Source of the DNA: Antedon mediterranea
Taxonomy: Eukaryota > Echinodermata > Crinoidea > Comatulida > Antedonidae
DNA: 64,000 nucleotides
Direction of reading: 5' to 3'
Assembly: GCF_964355755.1 (NCBI RefSeq)
Contig: NC_092680.1
Coordinates: 12,501,001 to 12,565,000 of the forward strand
Shown: piece after piece, positions 22,243-34,654 of the stretch
Position numbering within the stretch: position 1 is the stretch's first letter
How the letters are laid out: each line of letters opens with the position of its first letter
Notes under the pieces: model-generated
Told to the model about the DNA's origin: nothing
The model's database searches: none
Seen by the model: the letters and a program-made list of their open reading frames with translations, nothing else
Position numbers and translations under genes: made by a program

Positions 22243-24074
22243 ATGAGTTTCAACTGTTTACCTACTCCGAAATTGGCAATTGGTGAGAAAGCCCGTAGGA
22301 CTATGAAAAGAGTTATGGGGAGTTCTAATGGTCAAACTGACGAGTGTAGCAGTTTAAAATTACCAACGATGGCTTCTACATCAGCGAATATAATGGATTC
22401 TATAAAATCTTTTAACGGTCAAACAGATGAGTGTAAAGGTTTGAGTAAAGCCTTAGGAATGAGCGCCCGAGATTTTGCCGTAATGACCGATGGTGTACCA
22501 AAGATTTCCATAACTTCAAAGAATCGGATTTTCTTGTCTAAAAAACGCCATGTAGTGGCCCAACGATGGGGTGACGATGTTTATGTTTGTCTCAGAGAGT
22601 ATTACCAAACGGAAGAATATGGTGCCTTCAAACCTGGACCTCTAGGTATTAATTTACCCGTTCTGCTGTGGCAAAAACTTTTCAACAATATTGATTTAAT
22701 TATTCAGGCACTGGAAGACTTACAAAGAGACATTAACATGGTGGAGGCAGTAAGAATCCCACTTTCGGACATAATTCATGTGGTAGTTAGTAACTGGAAA
22801 GAAGAACAATTTGTGTGTATTCGCCGCTATTACCAGTCTGAAGAAGGAGGCAAGTTTAAACCCGGTAAAAAAGGTGTAAACCTTCCAAAGAGTCAGTGGT
22901 TCAAGATAATTGAAAAACACTGTGAAATACAAAAGATGATTGAGGAGGTTAGTAATGATAATGCGGCTACTGTTGACAAAAGCGATAATGGAGGACGTTT
23001 ATTCAATTCAGAACATCAATTGCTACCCCCTGATAAGTTATCGGTGCAAAAGATAATAGGGGAAAATTTAGACTGTGATTACCTTCAACTTCTTGATAAA
23101 GGAGCAGCCGATACATTGTTTAAAAAATGTGAGGAAGAGATTGACTATTTTACCGGTGATCTTGCAAAGGTGAAAGTGTATGGAAAGTGGTTTAATATTC
23201 CTAGAAAACAGGTTAGTTCCATTATATTTTTATCCGTGGTTTTGTATTAATGACTTGTTAATTACTTGTATATCGTTTCCTTTGTTTTTCTTTATTTACC
23301 GCTGTGTAGCTATAGGTGTAATTTACTCTTTTACTGTAAATTATTTTATTTAGGCGTGTTCATTTACATCTCGCCAAATAATAAATGACTTTCTTTGTAT
23401 GGTTTCCTCTCTGCAGGTTTCGTTTGGCGATTCGGGCTTAACTTACAAATATTCAGGCAATACAGTACCAGCTTTACCATGGCCACCATTCCTGAAAGAT
23501 CTCCGCGACCTTTTAAAATCGGTTACAGGACATTACTTCAATTTTGTTTTGGTCAACCGGTAAATATTCTTGTTTATTATTTTATTTATTTATTTATTTT
23601 TTTATTGATTAAAAGGGTCTATAGTTTACCTCTAAAACGATTGAACATTATCAGTATTCATACTGGATGATTTCTGCAATTTGTTAGATAAGATTGTTTT
23701 AATGGATAATTGGGGTTTTTTTTAGTCTCATCTTAAAATATCTTATTTTCTATTGTATTTTGTCGTTACTCTATAGATATGCTACTGGAAGTGATTACAT
23801 TGGCGAACACAAAGATGATGAGAAAGACATGGATCACTTTAGTCCAATCGCCTCTGTATCATTGGGGCAAACACGTATGTTTAGATTTCGACATGGTGAT
23901 GCGCGAGGTAAGAGTCCCAAAAGAATCATTGAGCCAGTAACTGTTGATCTTAAACACGGTACATTATTAATGATGAATTATCCCACTAATGAGTACTGGT
24001 ACCATTCACTGCCTAAAAATCAATCCATCAAGCTACCAAGAATAAATCTCACGTTTAGAGATATTAAAAGATGA
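22243..24074 (+). CDS. PC4-PC4-ALKBH2 fusion: two ssDNA-binding-like domains plus a DNA dioxygenase, left arm
   Basis: Exons 22243-23211, 23417-23559 and 23777-24074; phases 0 and 2 join cleanly to give 469 aa. The N-terminus carries a duplicated NGQTDEC motif (residues 29-35 and 58-64). Two PC4/p15-like domains follow, about 92-155 and 176-236; diagnostic are CLREYYQTEEYGAFKPG and CIRRYYQSEEGGKFKPGKKG with a later conserved Trp. From about 265 it is an ALKBH2-type Fe(II)/2-oxoglutarate dioxygenase: YFTGDLAKVKVYGKW, GDSGLTYKYSG, iron ligands His382, Asp384 and His447 (IGEHKDD, YWYHSLP), and Arg459/Arg465 (PRINLTFR) for 2-oxoglutarate. ALKBH2 enzymes remove 1-methyladenine and 3-methylcytosine from DNA. 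PC4 domains are not part of vertebrate ALKBH2 (about 260 aa). A role in repairing or protecting single-stranded or melted DNA is inferred. Confidence 0.88.
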
Positions 24075-24585
24075 GAGAAATGTTACGCAAACATTACAGT
24101 CTTTAATAGTGATTGCAGATCTCAAGAATATCAACTGTTCATGATCTGTTCTCATTTAGTATAGTAGTACCAGTTGAATTATTTTTGTGATGATATTCCT
24201 ACAAATGGTTGTATTATTGTATTGAAGTTAATTCACTTAGATCTTGGCCTAATTCCATTGATCGTTAATAATCATGTGATTGTTTGTCATTGTGTGGATA
24301 ATGATTAACTTTACGAATAATTTCTTAAAAGTAACTTGTAATGTATTTCTAATTGTTAAATACAATTTTTTATGTTTTTAATAAGTGTGTAAGTTTTTCT
24401 TTAAAGCATTTTAATCGTAATTTCAAGAGTAATATGTACTTGTAACGTTTGAAACGGACTGGTAGATTAAACAAAAAAAAACAAAAACAACAAAAACAAA
24501 ACACGTTATAATAACACTAATAATAGCACATATTTTCGTACATGTATCAATGATTTATCTACATATGTGTGATTAATATTATTAC

Positions 24586-24591
24586 AATAAA
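24586..24591 (+). terminator. Poly(A) signal candidate for the left PC4-ALKBH2 gene
   Basis: AATAAA about 510 bases after the stop codon; no closer canonical signal was seen. The mirrored copy is at 30597-30602. Confidence 0.4.
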
Positions 24592-27267
24592 GACCATGTA
24601 CATCTACGATATTTTTACTGTAAGTGGTATTGTAAATAAAAATTATGAATTCAATCGTGAGATAAGACCGATATCTGTGTATTATTTTATATTACTTTTA
24701 TCATAATTGCAACAACAAAAAAACTCAGAGAAATCATAATTATCGAATACAGAAAGACGTTTTGGTTACCAATTGTATTTCTTGACACTTAATACATTTT
24801 AACAGAAAACAAGACCTTCAACCGGAGCCAAAAATGGAAATTTGTTTACGTGCAGGTTATTGCCATTAGATATTCTTAGAACTACTTTGGTTTATAAATA
24901 TTGTCACTTTTTTTCTACACGTTTATCTACCGAGATTTTGTTTTCCTTTTTATGAATCTTCCGTTGTTCATAAGCATTATTAATTTTTACAGGCCTTGTT
25001 CTTCGCTTTGCAGGCTAAATCTTATAACGGCATAGGCCTACATTTTAACGGTTCTTTGTAAATATCCTCTTATTGATTGTTACCTTTAGTTCTCTGAATG
25101 TTTTAATTTACCGTAGATGATGAAAAAATCCCTTAATCTAGCACCATTTAAAAAAAAAAAAAAAGGTTCCGCAGTAAATGGTTTATTTTTGATGGTATTG
25201 ATGGAATCATCGAGGCACAATATTAGGCTGAAAAACATGACGTCACTATTTTAAACGGTTTATCATAACAAGAACAATTAACCAATCACAAAACTGAGCT
25301 ACTGATTTGCGTAGAAGTTTCTGGAAATGACAAATTAAGGAAACACGTACACATTAATAAATATATATTAATTTTTATATAAATAATAGACAAAACAAAA
25401 GGAAATACACCAAACAAATCATTTTTGTTATGAATTTATAATAACTTTAAATTTTGTCCATCACAGGAGACGCGTTTAGCGTTTTCCAATTGTAAAACAG
25501 TTTCGCATTGCGTCGCAACACATGCACATACTGCAAGTACCGTACCGTACTGTAACAAGTCTACTGATATGTATTTTGTTGGTCACTCATCATTTTAGCC
25601 AACACATTATTTAACTCATCAGGTGTAATATCTTTTCACAAATCCTTTATATCTTTACTTTTTCTTGACAACTCATAACAAACAAGAATAGTACTCTGAA
25701 TGAGTGTGGGAGAGGTGTGTGAGAGTCCCATTCAACTAAACCTTGCCAATTTGTACTCGACCTACGATAAAACCATTTTTTTAAAGTCAACATAGCGACG
25801 CGAGAAAAAATTGATAATAGGGATAAAAAGTTTTTCTTGCATTGTTATACAGTAATCTATGTTTTTCGGTGTTTACACCATCTCATTGTTTATAATTACG
25901 TTTGTTAATATCGATAGTGTTTCTCTAGCAGAGTTATATTACTTGTTTATACTCGTATAGTTTGAAGTCCTCCATGTTGTTCGTATATTTTGTAAAAAGT
26001 GTACTTATGATTACTTTTAAAAACCAACTCATTTTATTTGCATTTTATCTACACCTCATGGTTAAAATGTGTTGTTTTTCATAGAGTGTGATGATGCTTA
26101 AAACGTTATACTAGTATAACCACCAAAACGGTTTATTATCTGTAGGAAATCATCAATTGTAACATGCGGTAAACAATACAAATTAGTTTCACAAATTATT
26201 AAAAAATAGCACAATTGTTACAAATGAATTTAAGAAAATAAAGGTGTACAGATTTTATTTCGAAAAAGTGTAGGCCTATACCTACAAAGATAATTTTACA
26301 TAAAGTGTACAGAATAAATTAACAAAAAAAGGTCACACATACATTAAACTAATTCTTATAAAAGTGTACAGTGTACTTTGGTTATCAGGTATATCAACTT
26401 TAGTATTTTAAGTATAGGGCCTATTTGTGGCAAACACACGGTCCCTTTTAATTGTGGGTAGAGGCCTTTTGCCGTTCGTAATTCAAACTGTTCGTAAAAT
26501 TGAAGTTAATATTCTGAGATTAGGCCTATAGCCTATGATCGCAGCTTATACTAGTCAACGGTCTAAAAGAGTTGTATTGCAGGATGTGAAACATAAAAGT
26601 TCATTAATAAACAGTATATTATAACGATAAAGAAACGAATGTACGATACACCAATATAGCAATACAATAACTGATTAACTGAAAACTTGAAGTCTACTGT
26701 ATTCCTACAATCATTCAAGTAGACATTGTTTGCTGAGTGTATGGTACTTTCTCCAAAGAGAATTCGAACGATGGGCTTTCGGACGTGTTTCTACGGTTAT
26801 CAGAACGGGTCGATAATGAAAAAAAAACAAAAACAAAACAAACAAACTGCCTACTAACTCCCAAAAAAATCAATACCTATAAATAAGCTGAACCTACCCC
26901 ACTAAATAATCTCTTCCATACATCAAAATCGACCGAAAATGATCTGGACATTGAAAAATGGACACGGTCGTCTGTTCTTCTTTTCTGTTTCCACGGCTTG
27001 GGACGACATCCCTGTTAGTGATGTACGGTAGCCATGCGGTCTACACACTTATGATGACCACATCGCATAACATGTTCAGGGAACTTATTTTTCAACTCTC
27101 TGATACAATGTTTAAATACAAGTAGACTGGAAACCATTTAGGAACAGGGGTTTCTAATAATAAAAGTTGTTTAAAACTTTAGTTATTGTCAAGGGGAATT
27201 GTTCAAGACTTGGAGTAAAAATGGTCAAGACCGGAGGAAAATGGTCAAGACCGGGGAAAATGGTCAA
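24592..27267. other. Non-coding AT-rich inner part of the left arm
   Basis: No open frame of note. It contains homopolymer A runs, a GTACCGTACCGTACTGTAC cluster (25540) and, at the inner edge, 20-bp repeats of AAAATGGTCAAGACCGG (27230-27275). It is exactly mirrored by 27921-30596. Confidence 0.6.
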
Positions 27268-27275
27268 GACCGAAA
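27230..27275. repeat. 20-bp tandem repeat at the arm-spacer junction
   Basis: Three direct copies of AAAATGGTCAAGACCGG at the inner end of the left arm. Palindromy stops inside the third copy, right after GGTCAA. The right arm reads two full copies, then departs. Confidence 0.8.
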
Positions 27276-27455
27276 GAAAATTAAATTTCACCATTTTATA
27301 AGTTTATAGTCATTTATTGTGTTAAAATTCATTTATTATTAGACCTGTATACGTATTCAATAACAAAAAATAACTTTGTTACATTAATAACATATCTTTA
27401 GTGGTTAAGGTAATATATTATTTCTCTGTATACTGACGTCACAAATATAGATAAA

Positions 27456-27752
27456 GAGAGACTGTAACTAAATGTTTATTACTTATTAGGGTTACAGGGA
27501 GAGTTCCATGCAGCATTAAAAGGTCAATTAATGAGCCACCCAACTTAATTAAGTACCGGTACTTAACAAATGTGCTCAAACTCAATAAGGGTTACAAATC
27601 TACAAGAGACTGTAACTAAATGTTTATTACTTATTAGGGTTACAGGGAGAGTTCCATGCAACATTAAAAGGTCAATTAATGAGCCACCCAACTTAATTAA
27701 GTACCGGTACTTAACAAATGTGCTCAAACTCAATAAGGGTTACAAATCTACA
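27456..27752. repeat. Direct 147-bp duplication inside the palindrome spacer
   Basis: ACTGTAACTAAATGTTTATT starts at 27461 and again at 27608, and the unit repeats almost perfectly (GCAGC versus GCAAC). It includes the palindrome AAGTACCGGTACTT. It is the only large unique feature of the spacer. Confidence 0.85.
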
Positions 27753-30700
27753 AAAGAGGACATTTTATTTTTAAACCAGGGTTAAACATTAAAAGGTCAA
27801 TTACTTGAACTCTGAACATGGGAAAAATACTTGTGTCAATTGACACTTGAACTTGACATCTATACAAGGACGAATAGACTGTGACAATTAACCATGACCT
27901 CTGGTCAGCCGTTTTCACAGTTGACCATTTTCCCCGGTCTTGACCATTTTCCTCCGGTCTTGACCATTTTTACTCCAAGTCTTGAACAATTCCCCTTGAC
28001 AATAACTAAAGTTTTAAACAACTTTTATTATTAGAAACCCCTGTTCCTAAATGGTTTCCAGTCTACTTGTATTTAAACATTGTATCAGAGAGTTGAAAAA
28101 TAAGTTCCCTGAACATGTTATGCGATGTGGTCATCATAAGTGTGTAGACCGCATGGCTACCGTACATCACTAACAGGGATGTCGTCCCAAGCCGTGGAAA
28201 CAGAAAAGAAGAACAGACGACCGTGTCCATTTTTCAATGTCCAGATCATTTTCGGTCGATTTTGATGTATGGAAGAGATTATTTAGTGGGGTAGGTTCAG
28301 CTTATTTATAGGTATTGATTTTTTTGGGAGTTAGTAGGCAGTTTGTTTGTTTTGTTTTTGTTTTTTTTTCATTATCGACCCGTTCTGATAACCGTAGAAA
28401 CACGTCCGAAAGCCCATCGTTCGAATTCTCTTTGGAGAAAGTACCATACACTCAGCAAACAATGTCTACTTGAATGATTGTAGGAATACAGTAGACTTCA
28501 AGTTTTCAGTTAATCAGTTATTGTATTGCTATATTGGTGTATCGTACATTCGTTTCTTTATCGTTATAATATACTGTTTATTAATGAACTTTTATGTTTC
28601 ACATCCTGCAATACAACTCTTTTAGACCGTTGACTAGTATAAGCTGCGATCATAGGCTATAGGCCTAATCTCAGAATATTAACTTCAATTTTACGAACAG
28701 TTTGAATTACGAACGGCAAAAGGCCTCTACCCACAATTAAAAGGGACCGTGTGTTTGCCACAAATAGGCCCTATACTTAAAATACTAAAGTTGATATACC
28801 TGATAACCAAAGTACACTGTACACTTTTATAAGAATTAGTTTAATGTATGTGTGACCTTTTTTTGTTAATTTATTCTGTACACTTTATGTAAAATTATCT
28901 TTGTAGGTATAGGCCTACACTTTTTCGAAATAAAATCTGTACACCTTTATTTTCTTAAATTCATTTGTAACAATTGTGCTATTTTTTAATAATTTGTGAA
29001 ACTAATTTGTATTGTTTACCGCATGTTACAATTGATGATTTCCTACAGATAATAAACCGTTTTGGTGGTTATACTAGTATAACGTTTTAAGCATCATCAC
29101 ACTCTATGAAAAACAACACATTTTAACCATGAGGTGTAGATAAAATGCAAATAAAATGAGTTGGTTTTTAAAAGTAATCATAAGTACACTTTTTACAAAA
29201 TATACGAACAACATGGAGGACTTCAAACTATACGAGTATAAACAAGTAATATAACTCTGCTAGAGAAACACTATCGATATTAACAAACGTAATTATAAAC
29301 AATGAGATGGTGTAAACACCGAAAAACATAGATTACTGTATAACAATGCAAGAAAAACTTTTTATCCCTATTATCAATTTTTTCTCGCGTCGCTATGTTG
29401 ACTTTAAAAAAATGGTTTTATCGTAGGTCGAGTACAAATTGGCAAGGTTTAGTTGAATGGGACTCTCACACACCTCTCCCACACTCATTCAGAGTACTAT
29501 TCTTGTTTGTTATGAGTTGTCAAGAAAAAGTAAAGATATAAAGGATTTGTGAAAAGATATTACACCTGATGAGTTAAATAATGTGTTGGCTAAAATGATG
29601 AGTGACCAACAAAATACATATCAGTAGACTTGTTACAGTACGGTACGGTACTTGCAGTATGTGCATGTGTTGCGACGCAATGCGAAACTGTTTTACAATT
29701 GGAAAACGCTAAACGCGTCTCCTGTGATGGACAAAATTTAAAGTTATTATAAATTCATAACAAAAATGATTTGTTTGGTGTATTTCCTTTTGTTTTGTCT
29801 ATTATTTATATAAAAATTAATATATATTTATTAATGTGTACGTGTTTCCTTAATTTGTCATTTCCAGAAACTTCTACGCAAATCAGTAGCTCAGTTTTGT
29901 GATTGGTTAATTGTTCTTGTTATGATAAACCGTTTAAAATAGTGACGTCATGTTTTTCAGCCTAATATTGTGCCTCGATGATTCCATCAATACCATCAAA
30001 AATAAACCATTTACTGCGGAACCTTTTTTTTTTTTTTTAAATGGTGCTAGATTAAGGGATTTTTTCATCATCTACGGTAAATTAAAACATTCAGAGAACT
30101 AAAGGTAACAATCAATAAGAGGATATTTACAAAGAACCGTTAAAATGTAGGCCTATGCCGTTATAAGATTTAGCCTGCAAAGCGAAGAACAAGGCCTGTA
30201 AAAATTAATAATGCTTATGAACAACGGAAGATTCATAAAAAGGAAAACAAAATCTCGGTAGATAAACGTGTAGAAAAAAAGTGACAATATTTATAAACCA
30301 AAGTAGTTCTAAGAATATCTAATGGCAATAACCTGCACGTAAACAAATTTCCATTTTTGGCTCCGGTTGAAGGTCTTGTTTTCTGTTAAAATGTATTAAG
30401 TGTCAAGAAATACAATTGGTAACCAAAACGTCTTTCTGTATTCGATAATTATGATTTCTCTGAGTTTTTTTGTTGTTGCAATTATGATAAAAGTAATATA
30501 AAATAATACACAGATATCGGTCTTATCTCACGATTGAATTCATAATTTTTATTTACAATACCACTTACAGTAAAAATATCGTAGATGTACATGGTCTTTA
30601 TTGTAATAATATTAATCACACATATGTAGATAAATCATTGATACATGTACGAAAATATGTGCTATTATTAGTGTTATTATAACGTGTTTTGTTTTTGTTG

Positions 30701-31113
30701 TTTTTGTTTTTTTTTGTTTAATCTACCAGTCCGTTTCAAACGTTACAAGTACATATTACTCTTGAAATTACGATTAAAATGCTTTAAAGAAAAACTTACA
30801 CACTTATTAAAAACATAAAAAATTGTATTTAACAATTAGAAATACATTACAAGTTACTTTTAAGAAATTATTCGTAAAGTTAATCATTATCCACACAATG
30901 ACAAACAATCACATGATTATTAACGATCAATGGAATTAGGCCAAGATCTAAGTGAATTAACTTCAATACAATAATACAACCATTTGTAGGAATATCATCA
31001 CAAAAATAATTCAACTGGTACTACTATACTAAATGAGAACAGATCATGAACAGTTGATATTCTTGAGATCTGCAATCACTATTAAAGACTGTAATGTTTG
31101 CGTAACATTTCTC

Positions 31114-32945
31114 TCATCTTTTAATATCTCTAAACGTGAGATTTATTCTTGGTAGCTTGATGGATTGATTTTTAGGCAGTGAATGGTACCAGTACTCATT
31201 AGTGGGATAATTCATCATTAATAATGTACCGTGTTTAAGATCAACAGTTACTGGCTCAATGATTCTTTTGGGACTCTTACCTCGCGCATCACCATGTCGA
31301 AATCTAAACATACGTGTTTGCCCCAATGATACAGAGGCGATTGGACTAAAGTGATCCATGTCTTTCTCATCATCTTTGTGTTCGCCAATGTAATCACTTC
31401 CAGTAGCATATCTATAGAGTAACGACAAAATACAATAGAAAATAAGATATTTTAAGATGAGACTAAAAAAAACCCCAATTATCCATTAAAACAATCTTAT
31501 CTAACAAATTGCAGAAATCATCCAGTATGAATACTGATAATGTTCAATCGTTTTAGAGGTAAACTATAGACCCTTTTAATCAATAAAAAAATAAATAAAT
31601 AAATAAAATAATAAACAAGAATATTTACCGGTTGACCAAAACAAAATTGAAGTAATGTCCTGTAACCGATTTTAAAAGGTCGCGGAGATCTTTCAGGAAT
31701 GGTGGCCATGGTAAAGCTGGTACTGTATTGCCTGAATATTTGTAAGTTAAGCCCGAATCGCCAAACGAAACCTGCAGAGAGGAAACCATACAAAGAAAGT
31801 CATTTATTATTTGGCGAGATGTAAATGAACACGCCTAAATAAAATAATTTACAGTAAAAGAGTAAATTACACCTATAGCTACACAGCGGTAAATAAAGAA
31901 AAACAAAGGAAACGATATACAAGTAATTAACAAGTCATTAATACAAAACCACGGATAAAAATATAATGGAACTAACCTGTTTTCTAGGAATATTAAACCA
32001 CTTTCCATACACTTTCACCTTTGCAAGATCACCGGTAAAATAGTCAATCTCTTCCTCACATTTTTTAAACAATGTATCGGCTGCTCCTTTATCAAGAAGT
32101 TGAAGGTAATCACAGTCTAAATTTTCCCCTATTATCTTTTGCACCGATAACTTATCAGGGGGTAGCAATTGATGTTCTGAATTGAATAAACGTCCTCCAT
32201 TATCGCTTTTGTCAACAGTAGCCGCATTATCATTACTAACCTCCTCAATCATCTTTTGTATTTCACAGTGTTTTTCAATTATCTTGAACCACTGACTCTT
32301 TGGAAGGTTTACACCTTTTTTACCGGGTTTAAACTTGCCTCCTTCTTCAGACTGGTAATAGCGGCGAATACACACAAATTGTTCTTCTTTCCAGTTACTA
32401 ACTACCACATGAATTATGTCCGAAAGTGGGATTCTTACTGCCTCCACCATGTTAATGTCTCTTTGTAAGTCTTCCAGTGCCTGAATAATTAAATCAATAT
32501 TGTTGAAAAGTTTTTGCCACAGCAGAACGGGTAAATTAATACCTAGAGGTCCAGGTTTGAAGGCACCATATTCTTCCGTTTGGTAATACTCTCTGAGACA
32601 AACATAAACATCGTCACCCCATCGTTGGGCCACTACATGGCGTTTTTTAGACAAGAAAATCCGATTCTTTGAAGTTATGGAAATCTTTGGTACACCATCG
32701 GTCATTACGGCAAAATCTCGGGCGCTCATTCCTAAGGCTTTACTCAAACCTTTACACTCATCTGTTTGACCGTTAAAAGATTTTATAGAATCCATTATAT
32801 TCGCTGATGTAGAAGCCATCGTTGGTAATTTTAAACTGCTACACTCGTCAGTTTGACCATTAGAACTCCCCATAACTCTTTTCATAGTCCTACGGGCTTT
32901 CTCACCAATTGCCAATTTCGGAGTAGGTAAACAGTTGAAACTCAT
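31114..32945 (-). CDS. PC4-PC4-ALKBH2 fusion, right-arm copy
   Basis: Mirror copy of the left-arm gene: exons 32945-31977, 31771-31629 and 31411-31114, encoding the same 469 aa with iron ligands and both PC4-like domains intact. No substitution is seen in the open frames. The two copies are transcribed toward each other across the palindrome centre, so long transcripts from both would be complementary in their 3' parts. Confidence 0.88.
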
Positions 32946-33107
32946 GTTTATAGACTGTAGAGAGTTACAGAGAGTGAAACGAACGATTACGCTTGAATCA
33001 GGATGTATATGCAGCTCAGTAGGGAAGTAGCCCAGTACAGTAATTAAAAAGATAATGATTGTTATTTCCGGTCAATCGTTTCCGTGACACGTGCGATCAA
33101 ACACAAT

Positions 33108-33662
33108 TTAAATATCCTCGCACAACAGCTTAAAAATAGCCTCTGAATTAATCAGGGTATTGACAAGAAAATAAACGAAATGTCTATACCGAGGCAATGA
33201 ATATTCTCCTTGCATATTTAGTTCGTTGTAAACGGTATCGACTGAAACATACTTCTTATCCAGAACCTCCCGATAAAAATAGTCAATCTGTTCTTCTAGA
33301 GACTTCATACAACAGAAATCATGATCTTTTTGACTGCTCCTGTCAAATTCACAACCATAACAAGCCGCTTTACTTAAAACCCAACACTTGGCTAACACTT
33401 GAGCAGCAAACAATTGTTTAACCAAACGCTCCATTTTCAACAAAAATTCTCTCTCCACCTCGTCCACGTACGTAAATATACAACTTGTAGGCCTGTTACT
33501 CCTCTCGACTCCTTCATCTATACCGGCGGGGATAACCTCTTCGGCCGCCGTGTAACGATCATCTATATCACTGCCTGGAACAACAACAGTATCCTCATCA
33601 TCGCTAATTATTATAACAGTATCTACACAACTCCCTTGCGAAAAATATATACTTCCAGACAT
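33108..33662 (-). CDS. Unknown 184-aa protein with SUMO-interaction-like motif, right-arm copy
   Basis: Identical mirror copy of 21526-22080, with ATG at 33662 and the same SIM-like and Cys/His motifs. It lies upstream of, and in the same direction as, the right-arm PC4-ALKBH2 copy. Confidence 0.7.
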   Translation of the reverse strand: MSGSIYFSQGSCVDTVIIISDDEDTVVVPGSDIDDRYTAAEEVIPAGIDEGVERSNRPTSCIFTYVDEVEREFLLKMERLVKQLFAAQVLAKCWVLSKAACYGCEFDRSSQKDHDFCCMKSLEEQIDYFYREVLDKKYVSVDTVYNELNMQGEYSLPRYRHFVYFLVNTLINSEAIFKLLCEDI

Positions 33663-33774
33663 AATGAAATACTGTAAAGAGATACTCTACGCAAAGATAG
33701 GCAAAACAACTGGAAAATAGTACAGCAATAGCCGCTTCACTTTGTTTCACCGTCTTAAATCGTAAATAAAGTAA

Positions 33775-33811
33775 TGACGTCACTCACCACGTACCAGAAC
33801 ATCGCGCCAAA
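33775..33811 (-). promoter_or_regulatory. Promoter region with E2F-like and CRE sites, right arm
   Basis: Mirror image of 21377-21413; it drives the right-arm copy of the 184-aa gene. Confidence 0.5.
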
Positions 33812-33831
33812 AATTAATAAATAAGAGACAA

Positions 33832-34386
33832 AGAAACACCTGGCGGAAATTACATATCTATTGCGAAACTACCAGGAAATACACCAAGGCCAACTTTGGG
33901 CTGAAGTACCAGGAAATGAACGACCTTCATTAGAAACATCTGGTGGAAATTATATAACTATTACGTAACTACCAGGAAATACACCAAGGCCAACCTTGGG
34001 CTGAAGTACCAGGAAATGAACGACCTTCATTAGAAACACCTGGCGGAAATTATATAACTATTACGTAACTACCAGGAAATACACCAAGGCCAACCTTGGG
34101 CTGAAGTACCAGGAAATGAACGACCTTCATTAGAAACATCTGGTGGAAATTATATAACTATTACGTAACTACCAGGAAATACACCAAGGCCAACCTTGGG
34201 CTGAAGTACCAGGAAATGAACGACCTTCATTAGAAACACCTGGCGGAAATTATATAACTATTACGTAACTACCAGGAAATACACCAAGGCCAACCTTGGG
34301 CTGAAGTACCAGGAAATGAACGACCTTCATTAGAAACACCTGGCGGATATTACGTAATCAGGAAATACACCAAGGTCGGGTCTGAA
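33832..34386. repeat. 100-bp tandem array at the outer right arm
   Basis: Inverted copy of 20804-21356, same unit number and order. Confidence 0.9.
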
Positions 34387-34403
34387 GTATCACTATTACT
34401 ACT

Positions 34404-34409
34404 GGCAAT
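34404..34409. repeat. Right 6-bp target-site duplication of the palindrome
   Basis: GGCAAT, a direct copy of 20779-20784. Beyond it the two flanks are unrelated. Confidence 0.7.
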
Positions 34410-34565
34410 GGTAAAGAATAGGCCGTGCTGAGTAACGATTCGTTGATTTTGGTGTTGCTGTGTTAGGCCTTTTTTGTGAACTAATTTAGCCTGTTAGTAA
34501 ATAACTGTCTGTAAAAGTGAATGTACACTAGTTTGTTAATAAATATGTATTATAAAATAGTTTAC

Positions 34566-34576
<11 letters not shown>

Positions 34577-34600
<24 letters not shown>

Positions 34601-34604
34601 TATC
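34577..34604. repeat. (AT)n microsatellite
   Basis: A run of about 14 AT dinucleotides, 170 bases outside the right end of the palindrome. Confidence 0.85.
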
Positions 34605-34654
34605 ATAATTCTATTTAATGTGACATGTACAATATCTATTAAATCAAGTCTTAT

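Larger units (their letters stand above)
20785..34403. mobile_element. 13.6-kb palindromic element, 6.48-kb inverted arms, 6-bp target duplication
   Basis: Every matching pair of positions sums to 55188: arms 20785-27267 and 27921-34403, spacer 27268-27920. No indel occurs between arms, and a 15-base A run (near 25150) and a 9-base A run (near 24480) have the same length in both. The outermost bases are AGTAGTAATAGTG, inverted at the far end. Directly outside both ends lies GGCAAT (20779-20784 and 34404-34409), as expected for a 6-bp target-site duplication. Each arm holds a 100-bp tandem array, a promoter, two genes and about 2.6 kb of non-coding AT-rich DNA. No polymerase, integrase, capsid or transposase frame is visible. 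A 6-bp duplication and AG termini are known for Polinton/Maverick elements; membership is only an inference. Confidence 0.85.

Noticed and set aside
20785-34403. Palindrome as a hairpin-read or assembly artefact
   Set aside because: Such artefacts join the two strands at an adapter or directly, and both flanks would then be mirrored or absent. Here a 653-bp asymmetric spacer, different flanks and a 6-bp direct repeat at exact borders speak against it. It is not fully excluded without reads.
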